Counted from the first letter of the stretch, positions 1-33,300 are shown. The stretch is 64,000 nt of DNA from Apostichopus japonicus (GCF_037975245.1 NC_092570.1:2623501-2687500), one strand, 5' to 3'. Numbers and translations: made by a program. Notes: generated by a model not told the origin, from the letters alone.

Positions 1-1696
1 GGAAATATTCTAGAAATCCTCGACAGATCTAGGTAGTGACCGAATATGGAAGGGATGGTAGCGAATGGAATACGTTATAAAGGGGAAGGGGGTGACCCTT
101 GGGTTGTTGACGCAGAGTCCCATGTTGAATTGTCTGGGGTCCTTCCCCCGCCCTTCCCCTTCCCTCTAAAAAATAACATAAAAATAGACATCAAATGGTT
201 CAATCTGAGGCAAAACTAGACTATAAATTAGGTCTTTTACTATAGGTTGTACAAAACTATACTTTTTATATTTTGTTTGTGATTATAAGAGGTTGCATGT
301 ACACCCCTATCAGTGGTCTGATTCTTCCCCGGATGAATGTAAAAATTCACCCATGACTATGGACGGTGATGGAATGCCCACCCCCTCATCCATCCCACCA
401 CCCGTCCCTAGCGCACGCCATTGGTTATATGATATCCCCGTTATATCATCGCGTATAATATAGGCTATGTATACACTTCGTGTTGATCAGTAAACTTACC
501 TCCAGTCAAGAGACAATTTAGATAGTAAGACAAAAGATTAAGATTACGGTGATCCATCGTAAAGTCGAACTTTGCTTCGTGTTTACAGCCCCGAGAGAAG
601 CACGTTTATGTCTTAGTGTTAAAGCAGTGTAAACAGTGAAAACACCAGAATTATCAGATTTCATAATCTATCGTCGCCTTTACTGTTATGTGACTGAAAC
701 GAGTGGTCGAAAATATTTTAATCCAACATGAAAAATTTGTAAAAATACAGTCTTTTCTTCATATATTTAATCTTATTGTTTCGTCGTTGAACGAGGTCGA
801 ACCACCCTCTATCCCCCCTGTCTTCGCCCCTGAAATACATTCCAGGTGTAAGATACAATATATAATGCATATTCATTATTTATTCATGTTTTAGAAGAAC
901 ATAGGCCTAACCATCCTTCCACAGTACTTCAATATATATCGCAGGTGATAGTAGTAACCCGACCAAATATGGTAAAAGACTATAGTATCATGCGATGAGG
1001 ATGTTTTTACACTGCGTGGTATATACGCATGATAATGCATTGCTATGAAAAAAATAACGCTATTTTATTTTGCATAGGCCTATATCCTTCACAAACAAGG
1101 AAATTTCCAAATGGATATTTGAGAACGAAGTTGTGGATCATTTGGGAAATCTCTGCAGTGTTTTCTCACGTAATCCACTTGGTCCGATTTTACAAGGATT
1201 TATAAGTTATACCTATAAGAGCATCAGTATTGCCCCCAAATATGCTAGTATAAACTAGACAACGGTCATCCGTTTCCAGTTTCAACAAGCATTCTACTAC
1301 CACTCTTTTAAAAGTAATTTTCCACATGCACTTTGACACCGACTTGTCTATTAATAATCCCATATATTACCACATACCGTAATCATTCAACGACTGGGCG
1401 ACTAATTCGGAGGATCAGAACCTCAAGGAAAGTGATTTTGGAAACTATGAACAATTTTAAGCTACAACATGGGGCCAATACTGATGATCATTACACCTTT
1501 TACTAATGGCAAAATGCATTGAGTAGGGTATGAGGTGAAAGTCATAATACTATTGGGCATGGTGTAACGGGCATGGACCGGTGATGGGTATGTTTTAACC
1601 TTGCCCAGCATATGTATGCATGTATATAGTCATTTTCTTTCGTCACTTTCAGTATATAATTTTGTAGTAGTAAATTGAACTACTTTTCATTGTGAA
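1..1696. other. Gene-free left flank
   Basis: I see no convincing exon, RNA gene or named repeat here. The longest reading frames are about 60 residues, low in complexity, and match no family I recognise. The stretch is AT-rich, with short AGGCCTA-like motifs of the kind scattered through the whole window. It may be intergenic, or an intron or UTR of a gene lying outside the window. Confidence 0.5.
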
Positions 1697-1752
1697 CAGG
1701 GGCGGCGATTTGTTTCAAATATTGGGGGGGGGGGGGGGCATTTGCTTGGTTG

Positions 1753-2434
1753 CAGGCGCGTAGCAACTTTCATCCCCAAAATTGTTCGCGCGCTTCATGA
1801 TAGTTTGTAGATTACTATCTAAGCGGAGCGCCACCATCGGTTGGCGCGCAGCGTACAAGAAAATTTCTGGTTTTGGTAGCCCCCAGATCACCGGAAATGG
1901 CACTTCTCGGGCTTGAAAATGACCAGCCAGATGTACACTTTTGCCTGAGAACCAAGTTTTTCCCAATAGTTTTTTTTTTATCACTCATAACCTTTTTCAA
2001 GATTGTCACCAGTCACACATCATGTTCGACCTCATTGCATCTCCTGTGGATCATTGCTTTTGTAGGTAATACTACGTAACAGCCCACAATACCCGTCAGC
2101 CCCACTTTTCAAGGTTTTAAGCCCATTCAGAATTTGAATAATAAATTCACTTCACAACATGCCCATAATGTTGCACAAAATATCATCTATGGACTAACCA
2201 TATAGAAAAAAAACCTTCAACCCCTAACAGACCGGTCAAAATTGCACGAGTAGAGGGAAGTATAATGAAGAATGTTGGTCAGGGAATTTTCGAAAATTCA
2301 GACACAGTTAATTTATTGGTGTACAAATATTAAAACCTCTTACAATGGCTACTATAAAACTTCGATATCATAACAAATAAACAAAATATGCTCGGGGGGG
2401 GGGTCTCCCCCTTCGCCCCCTAGCTACGCGCCTG
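1753..2434. mobile_element. hAT-like non-autonomous DNA transposon (decayed)
   Basis: The left end reads CAGGCGCGTAGCAA and the right end is the inverse of CAGGCGCGTAGCTA, giving terminal inverted repeats about 680 bp apart. Such CAGG...CCTG ends are usual in hAT elements. The 8 bp on either side are similar but not identical, so the target duplication is unproven. The interior around 1820-1920 (the 'gcgccaccat.ggttggcgcg' block and the following 'ggaaatggcacttc') recurs at about 60505-60600 and 61010-61085, so this is a multi-copy family. A separate end of the CAGGGGCGGCGAT type starts just outside at 1697, which suggests one element inserted into another. No transposase frame is visible. 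Confidence 0.5.
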
Positions 2435-3278
2435 CGGTTAGAAATCTTGTAGGAAACAGGCCAAATGGAAACACATTGAACCCATATCGATGTGGATCAT
2501 ATATATGATTGTACGTACTTACACTCATACACAAGAGATGTACAGACATTATGATAATAATCATGAGTGACAACATGCTATACGGCGGTCACAGGTCACA
2601 GAAACGACCACGAAGAGTCATTTACCTCATGCAGCATGTGTTGGATGAAGTTTTAGCTACCGCCAAATATGATTTGGATCAATAATCTCATGCATTATTT
2701 TCTATTTATAGCCACACAAAAAGACTATGCCACCAAATATTGGGGGGGGGGGGTATTAGATACTATATCCCCCACCTAAAATATTTGGGGGGGACAGCAC
2801 GTAACCATGGGTATATAAAGATCGTATATAAAGTAAATTTGAAGATAATATATTCAAACAAAATCTTTATGGTTAACCAAGCATATACCACTTTAAAAAA
2901 ACGTTTGATATAACATCTTGCACACAGTAGATATGTACAGACAGTTAACGGTATCTTACACGTCTTAGTAAACAACAATCGAACTGGAAGATAAGCTGAA
3001 TGAGGAGGTGTATGATAGGCCTACTTAAGTGGACGAAATCAATCATACCATGCAGGGATTTTATAATATGCATACCCTGTAACTACGGGTCGAAGGTCTA
3101 TATTATACCCCCTCTTGAGTGACTGTGTGTGGGTTGTAAAATATCTAATCGTAGTTTTATTTGTGATCTTAAACGTGTTCGTTCTCCATGCCTGCAGTAT
3201 GGTATTAGCTTGAAACATCTTGGACGTAATTTAATAGAAACTGTGAAACGAGACTTCTTCAAGGAAGTGAAATCAATC
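2435..3278 (+). promoter_or_regulatory. 5' flank of the glucosidase gene, with TATA-like sites
   Basis: The last 840 bp before the glucosidase ATG hold no other gene. TATA-like strings occur at 2812-2820 and 2825-2832, about 450 bp upstream of the start codon. The frame upstream of the ATG is open from 3129 to 3278 but contains no ATG, which fits 5' UTR. G tracts flank a short AT-rich stretch at 2741-2800. The promoter position is an inference, and an untranslated first exon further upstream is possible. Confidence 0.25.
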
Positions 3279-23392
<20,114 letters not shown>

Positions 23393-24310
23393 AAGCAACT
23401 TTTCGTAGCCTATGGAGCCAACCGATGCCTTTCCTGACCTACTTACAATTCAGTACTTGATTTTGATCAACTTTGATAAAAAAAAATGCCTTCACACAAC
23501 AGATAGTTGTTATTGTGAAATATTGACTACAAGTGTCCAGTGTTTTAACGGGTCATTTACTCCCTCCAGTCTTTCAATGTCTTGAAAGTTTAAGTGGCCC
23601 AGACTGCTTGATCATGCCACCCCCCCTCACCCCACAGTGAATTCATCTATGACGCAATGAAAGTTACTTGTAATACTTGACTTGATCTTTAAATGAAATG
23701 ATTTTATTAACAAATCTTGTACTGTTTTTTTTTTCTTTTTCTCTGTACTCAAGAAATTGATAATATACTACCTAGTGTTGCCTTTGCTGTAGATAGAATT
23801 AGTTTTAGTTCCACATGTTCTGAAAGGTAAAGGGATCCAATGGGGAACAGCATGGGGAAGGGAGAGTTGGGGGAATGGGGTTGGGTTGGGGGGGTGGGTG
23901 GGATAGATTGGGGCAGGGTGATCAGAAGCATCATGGTGTAAGAGACTGAGTAATCAATGGCCATTTACAATGAACGGTCACATATTCCGCACTGTATTTT
24001 TTTATTTTTTTTTATTATTATCATCTTTAATGAGGTTAGTCCTGCTCAGTGCAGAAGCACTGCTTCCAGAGTAGCCCTCAATGTCATTTAGTTCTTTATG
24101 GTTCCCTCTTTATGGTATCTATTGGTGACCCCAATTTTCGAATTCATCATCTTTGGTAACCCTCAACCAGTGGCCTGGGGAAGGGGTCTGTGAGGGAGGA
24201 GGTGTCCACCCTCCCCGTTTTTGTCAAGATTAAGGGTGCTGAATATGGTGTTCTGCATTTGTAATTTTTGAAGTAATTTATATTCCAAAATTGTTCACCT
24301 TTTATGTTGT

Positions 24311-24316
24311 AATAAA
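24311..24316 (+). terminator. Candidate poly(A) signal of the glucosidase gene
   Basis: This is the first AATAAA on the plus strand after the stop codon, 919 nt downstream. Transcript 3' ends cannot be read from sequence alone. Confidence 0.3.
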
Positions 24317-24352
24317 AAGTAATTGAGAAATGGAAAACTAACTGGGATATTT

Positions 24353-24505
24353 AGACAATGGAAAAGAGACAATAGAAAAAGACAATGCAAAAGAAACAAT
24401 GCAAAAGAGCGATGCAAAAAATGTCAGTGGGAAAGTGACATGAAAAAGGGACAATGAAAAAGAGACAATGAAAAAAGAGACAATGCAAAATAGACAATGC
24501 AGGAA
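24353..24505. repeat. Short-unit tandem array, GACAATGAAAAAGA type
   Basis: About ten irregular units of 13-15 bp with the core GACAATG(C/A)AAAAGA. The frames open on the minus strand across it are repeat artefacts made of Phe, Ser, Leu and Cys. Confidence 0.75.
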
Positions 24506-25273
24506 AAACAGTATTTTTAACACATGCAAATTCTATTTTCATCCCAATGTTTTCACATTTATGTACTATAATGTATGTAAAAAATACAAACAAGCAGTGT
24601 GCCTTTGGTGAATTGAACAATTGAATACTAATTTAAATATTTTCCATTTTAATTTTTTTGAGTTCATTAAAATATCCGTATTGCCAATAAAGTGTAAAAC
24701 TATTGAACCCCCCTTTTTTGCCTTCTTCCTTTCTTTCAAAGACGAGTTCATTTATATTGAGTCAGCTGAAAAACAAACTTGAACCCTAATTATTAATTTA
24801 AATGCAACATACTTTAACCTTTCAAAATATCCACAAAATGAGGTGAGGGAATATGACCATAATCAAGGGTGGCTATTTCAAAAGATGCTATAAATTTTCA
24901 TCACTAATGAAGGGAAGCTAATTAAGCCTGAGATCAACTTCTCTGGCAAACTCCTGTTGTTTCTATTTTTTCTGGTAACCGACGACAGCACTATCAGTGA
25001 CATCATAAAATACTACCAAAACTTAACATGACGTTAGATACTATACTTTTCGATACTATAATGACCTTCCGATAATCTAGAGGCAGTGGACCATGCCCCC
25101 ACAACCTTTCAATGCATATGCAGGCCACTAGGCAGATTTCGTGTAGGCCTATACTATGGAAATAAACATACATGTTTACCCCATAATTTCCCCGGGCAGC
25201 CAGAGATCATTAATTTCACAACTTGTTCTGTAAAAGTAACACTAATAAGGGAAACATTTTCACCCTTCCCCTC

Positions 25274-25370
25274 CAGGCGCGTAGCGAGGAATTTGCCAAG
25301 GGCGGGGCGAACCTGTAGGCATATTATCAGGGCCGTAGATTAGGCATTGGAAACTAAGCGTAGCGCCAGT
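25274..25370. mobile_element. Fragment of a CAGGCGCGTAG-ended element
   Basis: The stretch starts CAGGCGCGTAGCGAGG, like the ends of the element at 1753-2434, and carries an 'aagcgtagcgcc' block also found at about 60510. It looks like a truncated or internally deleted hAT-like copy. A right end is not visible. Confidence 0.35.
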
Positions 25371-25565
25371 CCCCCTCCCCATAGCCATTAGGTAGCGTTG
25401 CGGTGTGTCCGTCGCACATTCTTAGGGTCCACACTTCAAATCCTCACAAGAAACCAGATTCTCTTGACCCATTCAAAATTACTGCTTCAATTCGCAGTGT
25501 TGATGAGCGGAGTCTTCTGTTGGTATAGTTTGGTATATCTGATTTGCGAATTGCTAAGTGTGAAC

Positions 25566-25960
25566 TTGAAGGCATTGAAGACTCGCCCTAAACCGCGTAC
25601 CGCGCTCTGAAAAAGTTAACTTTCCGTTGCTTGCAAGAGAATTTTTCTGCTTGTCGCTACAAATGCACACAGTAATGAAAGGTTATACCATGTTATCTTT
25701 TATCTGGACCTGAGATCAGGGAGTTCCATAACAACTCCCTGCTGAAATGTCCATCCCTGCTGTATACACTGTGCAGTGGGTATTGACCGTTGCTGCATGT
25801 ATTGACTGTACACTAGTGTCTAATTACCGACGGTAGCAAGCTGTGTGTGTATTTTCTGGGATCGATGGTGGTGTCTAACACTTTTGTACACCTCATTCGA
25901 AACTAGGTCAGATTACCGGCATGAGACGTTTCTTTGTGCGCGAGTCTTCAGACCCTTTTG
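25566..25960. mobile_element. Family A MITE, copy 2 (inverse orientation)
   Basis: This is an inverse copy of 19889-20253, sharing the end motif 'ggcattgaagactcgcc' and the interior 'gttaactttccgttgcttgc'. The terminal TTAA has decayed on the left. A palindrome, CAGGGAGTT-loop-AACTCCCTG (25717-25741), interrupts it and is absent from the other two copies. Confidence 0.75.
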
Positions 25961-27374
25961 GGGATTTCTGTTCTTTCAATGGTGCTCGAAACAACTTCGT
26001 TTACAATAGCTGCACTGCAGTGGTGATGAATATTGGGCATCTTTACCTGTCTCGGCATTTGAGAGCCTACACTCTCGTCCGTCGGATGGGGACGTTAAAT
26101 GGCAGCTATTGGCGCGAAAACTAGTACACGCCTCAGTACATCGAAAAGGAAGTAAATAAGCAGGTGTTTATCCACGAGCTTCACATGATATGATATGGTT
26201 TCAAATGTGCAAGTTCCGATTCTTCAGTGAGCCTTGGGCGGATTAAGGCTGAACTAGAACTAACATTTTGGGTGCAAGATATTGCTCCGCCTAAGTATTT
26301 AATAACTTTACATGTCGTTTAATGAGTTCTAGTAACTTTCCTTAAGGGAGCAATGTCAATGGTATTAAGTAACTAAGTAACTTAAACATTTTCCAGAGGG
26401 TTTTGAATAAAATTGATCATTCCGTAAGTTGGAACTTTAACTATGCCAAGCGCGCTTTCAATATGTGTTAATGGGTTTTACTACGAATGTTGTACATTTG
26501 TGAGTTTAAAGTTAAAACATATATGACCCGGATAAAGTTTGAGCGACGTATTATATTTATAGCATTAAGTTTCTGACTTCTGAATCTGGTATCAGCAGTG
26601 GCGTAGGAAGGTACTTTCGAGTGGGGGGGGGGGCTGAAGACTGATGGCCGGCCTGGGGGAGGGGTCTAAGGGGAGGGGATGTCCCCTCCCCTTTGGAAAT
26701 TGTTTGCATTTCCAGGTGGACTCAGATGCAATTTGGTGCAATATAGCACATATCAACACCCACTCCATTTTGTAAATAATTTTGCATTTTCACCTGGCCT
26801 TAGATGCAATTTGGTGCTCCAAATGAGATTTTTTTCTCATTTGGAAATGAAAAAGGGGTTTTTAGACTTGCGAAGCGGGGGGGCGGAATGATACTTCCGC
26901 CCCTCCATATTTTTGACTGGGGGACTGGCGCCCCCAGCCCCCCGGTTCCTACGCCCTTGGGTATCAGCGTCACTTTCTCCTTCCTCTCAAAAATCCTTCC
27001 CTCTCTATTCACCAGGTCAGATTTCTTTGCTACAGTTTATGGGCAGTTCTAGTATTAATTCGTTCCATGGCTTCTGTCCAAATAGTTGGCGCTATGTATA
27101 TTTGATTACTATCAACCTTGTATACAGACATACGTGTCTTCTCTCCGGCCGCTAGCTTCCAACCAATAATTTCTGTGCTTCCAACTCATATACTCCCACT
27201 TGTGGTTGAACAGTAATAAGTTATGTGGTACTGATATGCGTGTAACGTTAGTTATGTACGTACGATCCTAGATCATCCATTTTCTCTACTACAGACGTAG
27301 CCAGGCTACTACGAATCGAAACAGTATTCAAGCTTCACATTACCTACCATTTGGAATTTCCCTCTCGCTCCAAG
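25961..27374 (+). promoter_or_regulatory. Intergenic region and presumed 5' UTR/promoter of AP1S
   Basis: No exon of another gene is seen. The hAT-like element 26596-26959 occupies part of it. The 5' UTR of AP1S probably lies in the last few hundred bases before 27375, but no TATA box or start-site motif stands out. Confidence 0.3.
26596..26959. mobile_element. hAT-like MITE with 8-bp target duplication
   Basis: 364 bp with ends CAGTGGCGTAGGAAGG and the inverse of CAAGGGCGTAGGAACC. The flanking direct repeat GGTATCAG is perfect over 8 bp (26588-26595 and 26960-26967). G-rich and C-rich runs lie inside the ends. No coding capacity. It inserted upstream of AP1S. Confidence 0.85.
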
Positions 27375-30300
27375 ATGGTATGTCCTTTCTTTATTAACTG
27401 GAATCCGTCCTAAAATGTAACGGCAAGATGTCAATAAAACAGGACGTCAATACTTTATGACACTTGGTTGGAGATCGAGTTTGCATTAATTTACATTATG
27501 TCATTAGGCTAGCAAGACCAACATAGTACTGTAGGCTATCCGGACTTAGGCCTAGCCAATAACAATCAGTCGGGTTTTGCTCAATGATATAGTCCAATCT
27601 TTCATTTCACCAAAGCCTAGACTACCTGATTTCTACCTGAAATTGATCTAGCCTAGACCAAAACAAAAAGTCACTAGCCCTAGGCTAGGCCAAACAATAA
27701 CATTTAAAACCTTTTAGCATATTGACTAATATCACGCATGAATTAAAGTTGACTGTATAGCCTATTCTAAGTCTAGTAAATGGGTGCTGCGGTTGAAAGT
27801 ATGCCAATGTATTGATATTAGAAAATTACTGTTTGTTTTTCAGCTTCAGTTCATGTTACTATTTAGTCGTCAGGGCAAGCTTCGTCTGCAAAAGTGGTAC
27901 GTGCCTTACCAAGACAAACTTAAGAAGAAAGTTACAAGAGAGCTTATCTCTACTGTTTTAACCAGAAAACCAAAAATGTGCAATTTCTTAGAATGGAGGG
28001 ACTTGAAAGTAGTTTACAAAAGGTAAGTCATTCCAGATTATATTCAGTGTCCTGAGATATATGTACTGTAGTGAGAGAAGACATGGTCCACGTTTCCTTG
28101 ATCCTTCAACCATTTCATTTCCGTTACTCTAAAATTTTGGATTCCAAAAGTTTGGAGTCATTCAAACCTAGTAAACCATTTGCTGGCACATTCACCTGCC
28201 CATACTAACGATGAGACATTAAAAAAGGCCGTGGCTATTCTTACGACTAGTCGTAACAATTATTTATAAACTATTCTTACGACAAAGGCGAATTCAAGCG
28301 CAGTAAAGTAAATAAAGCAACTGCGCATGTAGTAGGGGTAACCCTAACTTTAACCCTAAACCCCAATCCTAACCCTAACACTAACCCTAACCGGAAATTA
28401 TTGTTACTCCTGGTCGTAAAAAATAGTTCTCCTGTCATAAAAATAGCAACTGCACATGCGTAGTTGGAAATTATTCTTACGAACAGTCGTAAGAATAGCC
28501 ACTTTGATTAAAAAACCCTTGTCATGGTCCTACTTATGAGGAAACTTGATTTTCATTGTGTGAATACATAATGTTTAACACTGTCATTCTGACAGCTGAA
28601 GGAACCTTGATGTCTGGTTAAAGGTGTTATTTGTGGGTGTTTGGAATATTCAGATTGGTCTTTTAAAAAAAAATTGTTATGGTAATAAATATATGGGAAC
28701 TTGACAGATAGGACAAATTCTATAAGTAACCATATCGGTTTTGTCATTGAAACAACATTCCTGGCCGTAAATTTGTCTGTGATAGATTCTGTCTTGGGTA
28801 TCAGCATGCTTCCATGCCATCTCACCTGTTTGCTTTTAATTTGATTTTTATTTGATTTTTAGTTTTGAAATATGTAACCAGTCAAAAATGAATTTACCTA
28901 GGGACTGTTCTTTGCTTAGATATTGCATGACGCTGTTCTTTTGTGTTAATCATTTTTTCTTACCTTTGATTGACCCGCTAGGTATGCCAGTTTGTATTTC
29001 TGCTGTGCCATTGAAGAATCAGACAATGAGCTCCTCACGCTGGAGATAATTCACCGATATGTCGAACTTCTCGATAAATATTTTGGTAGTGTAAGTATGA
29101 AGTTTGTTAATTAGAATTCACAATCATATCTAGGCTTCTTCAATGGTGCCATTTTGCTGCTCTATAGAGGAACTTTTCCCAGTCTTCACCTCTACTCTGT
29201 CTAACCCCCCCCCCAAAAAAAAAAAAAACCCTCCTGCCTTCCTCATGATCATTTTCTCATGTCTCCCTCTAAAGGTATGTGAACTGGACATTATTTTCAA
29301 CTTTGAAAAAGCCTACTTTATGTTGGATGAACTCATGATCGGAGGAGAAGTACAAGAGACGAGTAAGAAGAATGTACTAAAGGCCATTCAGGCACAGGAC
29401 CTATTACAAGAGGTAAGAGAACCTAGGTCACTGATGAGGTCAAATTGACATAGCTTTGTATTACTGCTATGTGTGCTAAGTTGTTTTGTAGTCAGGCATA
29501 TTTCTCACTATCTAATATACCCAAATTGATTAAAAACTGTCTTTTGATATAGACCCCAATAATTGCTTATTCTGATCATAATTCAAATTTCATTTGAATT
29601 TAATTGAATTGTGCTCCAGGCTACCAATGTTCCTATTGACTACATTTTCCTAGAAATGTGAGAAAATGTACATTTATGTACTACATAAATAGTTTAAAGG
29701 ATTGGTACTAAGAGGAAGATTAAAAAAAAAAGAAGTTGTTTAGGTCGAACTTTGTATTGGAATTTTGTATCAAATCTTTGGATGACATGTTCCCATTAAT
29801 TGTAATGGTGTGCATTTGAAGGTATGTTTAGTGCGTAACTATTTTTCGAAAAGAGACTTGCAACTTTATGAAGCATATGAGGAAGTTTGTTCTCAAGTCA
29901 AGAATAAAAAAGTATATGCCCCAGGATCTTACTTTATTGAACATATCTTTGGTGAATCATTACAAGTATTCTTTGATGTAAGCTCTTTGAATAGAAAATA
30001 AACCCCTCCTAAATACTTTCCTTCTACTCCATAATACGTGGAGCCCTGCTCCCCAAAAGCAAATGGGGTCAATGTGAGCAAACTGGAGAGGGTAGAAATG
30101 TGTGAAAGTTGGGGGAGGGGGGAGTGTGTGTAGGGGAATGGGTGGGATAGGTAGGTGAAGAAAGGATAGAAGGTGATGGGTAGATAAAAAAATTGACAAA
30201 AATATAGACAAAAAATAGACAAAAGTATTGACAAAAATAGGCAAAAATATTGATTTACTGTAAACTACTTCGTCAAGTTTCGCCGTTACAGGCTACATTT

Positions 30301-33300
30301 TCAGGGAAACTGACACATTTTGTCGTATTAAAAAAGAAATCCAAGTTTGGAAATGATAACACTTGTGATTTCACCTATACATGGCTGGTTTACAACATGA
30401 AGTTTATCTATAGCACAACAATTATTGCATGTCTGTTGCATAAATGTCACGACGTATCTTCAAAGGGAGAAAGCTCTCTTCTCCACTTGAATATCAAGAT
30501 GCACAGTATAAAACTATATGCGTGCAACATTACTATTACGAATGTATGATGAACGTTTAGTCTACTCTGCACACAAGCCTCTGACCATAAGTCAGTTGCA
30601 TGTCAGTTTCATTACTAATTACTATAATTCCCGTAAAACGAACATTTTTAAACAAAGAGGATATAGTTCATGGAATTCCTTTTTCATAGCAGTACGGTTG
30701 TTATTTTGAGTGAAATGTTTGCATAAACATGAATGTGGTCAGGTTAACAACTTAAAGCATCATTTTCTGTTTGATTGAGAATTTTAAAAATCCTACCAAA
30801 TTGAGCCATCCACTTCTTTCTTTCTCAAAATGAAGGTCGTCCAGGGAGGAAGAAAATAGAAATAATTTCAACTTTTATCACAATATATTTTTAGGCATAC
30901 TACACTGTACTAGTATTCAATCGCAAGGAAAATACTGCTCTGGGAAATGCCAAAATTTTCGACTTTGGGCTGCAAGCATTTGAAATTTGACTAGTGGAGG
31001 CCATGTTCTACAGTACATCAGTATGGCATGTTAGAAAAGCATAACAAAAGTTGATCAAATAAGCAGTCCAAGCGGGTGCTTGTACAGTACTTGTACATGA
31101 TTTTAAATTTTCAAAGTTTTTGATTAGGCAGTCATTTGTTTCCTGAAATGTTCAGCTATTCATGCTACAGTATTTCTGAATTACATATCTTCAAAGAATT
31201 CATTCAAGGTGTCATTTAGTTTTGAAACTTCCTCTTCCAAATTGTTTATTAATTTTTTCAATCTCAAGTTTTCAATCAGTCTGGAAATGTTGATCATTCT
31301 CAGCCCATGGTGTTTTTTTTCAATTTGCTTTTTTTCATTTTGTTTCGAAACAAATCATTGAAAGATGTTCTGTCATAAATTTCATTCATGAAACAATTCA
31401 AAAATTGGTACAGGATATGGGGGGGATGGTGGGTGGGGTGGTTGGGTGGTGGGGGAGGGGCTCTTTCATGTCATTATAATATGTTTCAGATCTTTTATAA
31501 TTTGTTGTAAAAAAGGTGTATATGTGCAGATCCTTAAATGCTCTTTCCACACTAGCCTTGCTAGCTTTTTGTTTATGTATGTGCTTTACTGCTCCATCCA
31601 AGAACAGGTTAGATTACATAACTCATTTCTCTTTGACAAACACAGGCCGAACTAGAAATGCAAATGCGATAAAAGTGGAAAGGTTTGCACCGTTTGATAT
31701 TTCTCTTCCATACTGTCTCTCATAATCTGGAAAATAATTACCGTATTTCAAGAAGTCTCGATACATTTCAAAACCGCAAAGTCATCTCAGCCATCACACG
31801 TTATTGTTGCTGTGTAACATGAAGATATTGCAATTGTATCAATTACATCAAGTGGTATACAACACCCCACCCCCACCCTCCCCAGGCCCCATCCACCATA
31901 AAATGAGGGGTAAATTTTAACCTTAACAACATCACAGGTGAGAATGTGTTTTGCCACCAGGTAGCAGTGATAGGCTCATAATTGAGCATTTTGGACAAAA
32001 TAGAAATTAAGAACAAAAGAGAAAGAAGATATTTGACATGGATCAAAACTATCCAATTTGAATTAAAGTCTTTGTCATAATTTTCAAAATTATTTGTTTT
32101 GTTTCTTTGCAAGTTTTGATGTCAACAGTATGATCATTTTGATATAACATTGCAATTTGGTGTTCCCTACTATTCCCTTTGGAGACTGTAAAAAAAAAAC
32201 TGCTGCAATGCACCCGTCAGTAGCTAAATAACATGCTCTTCAACTGGATCAGAATAATTAAAAAACACAAAATGATTGGCAGTTAATTCCCTCCAACATT
32301 CAGCTCTTTGAAACTGAAAAATTTCAGACTATCTCACTCAAATTATGTAGATGAATTAATGTTTTGTCTCTGTTCCATATCAAAGTCGGTCATTTCATTT
32401 TTGTGTTCATACAGTACATTGCATCATATTTGTGTTATAATATTTGGACTATAAATTAGACTTTAATTACTGCAATTCTGCAAAGTTTGAAACACAGATA
32501 ATAATAATAAATATTAAAGAAAAAGTTGACATGAAACCCAAAAAAAACTAAGTTTGTGAAGAAAACTGTTGGAATGGTAGGTAATGGCAAAGAAATCCTT
32601 CCACAGAAAGAACTAAGAGAGAAAAAGAAAATTCACCAAGAAAGAGTTATGACAGAATGCAAAATGTGTTCACATAAGATATTTATTTGAATTCTGGTAA
32701 ATAAGGGGAGGGGGGGGGGGGAGATATATAGTTTGATGGTTATAGCCAGCTGATAGGGACTTATATAATCCAAAGCCAGAAGAAATTTTTTCATCATGAT
32801 GAAGACTGCAAGGTCTCGACTCCACCGACTTAAAATGATACTGCACTCATGAAGAATACTGTATATATAATTCAACCCTGTCTATGAAACCAAAACCTAT
32901 TTTTTGGTCTGATTTAGTCTTTGGAGATCTTGGTTATCTTGTGGAAAGTTTGACCTGCTTATGTTTGTATCTGCTACTGCAATCTGTTATAATTCCAAAC
33001 CTAAAGAAACCGAAAAATACAAAGGAAATTTTGCTAGTGACCATAAAAGATTGGGAGACCTGTTGGGCCAGGTTAACCTTTTAATTGTTTTTTGCCGAAC
33101 AATGGGTTTGGGAAGGGGGAGGGAGAGGCAGGCAGGGCAGGCAACTGTTAGGTAACTGTTTTTGGCATAGAGAACATTGGGACCATGACGTATTGACTAT
33201 TGTGTGACAGAGTAGTATTTAGAGCACAGGATTTGTAACCAATGAGGTTGTTTGTTTGACTTTTGTTGTTGTTCTAAACGTTCCACGATTTCGTCTTCCA

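Larger units (their letters stand above)
23393..25565 (+). other. 3' UTR and intergenic sequence after the glucosidase gene
   Basis: No further coding exon is seen. The 3' UTR probably begins at 23393. AATAAA strings at 24311-24316 and 24686-24691 are candidate polyadenylation signals. A G-rich stretch lies at 23860-23910 and a short tandem array at 24353-24505. Confidence 0.5.

Noticed and set aside
27378-27843. AP1S intron 1 as a U12-type (minor) intron
   Set aside because: The donor GTATGTCCTTT resembles GTATCCTTT but has two extra bases. None of the donors in the three genes matches the minor consensus, despite ZRSR2 being encoded here.
28339-28396. CCCTAA units as a true telomere or fusion point
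   Set aside because: There are only about eight degenerate units, and they sit inside a short element with inverted ends within an intron.
29810-30001. 63-residue frame in AP1S intron 4
   Set aside because: It looks protein-like in composition but has no good splice sites in phase, no family match I recognise, and would break the AP1S reading if included.
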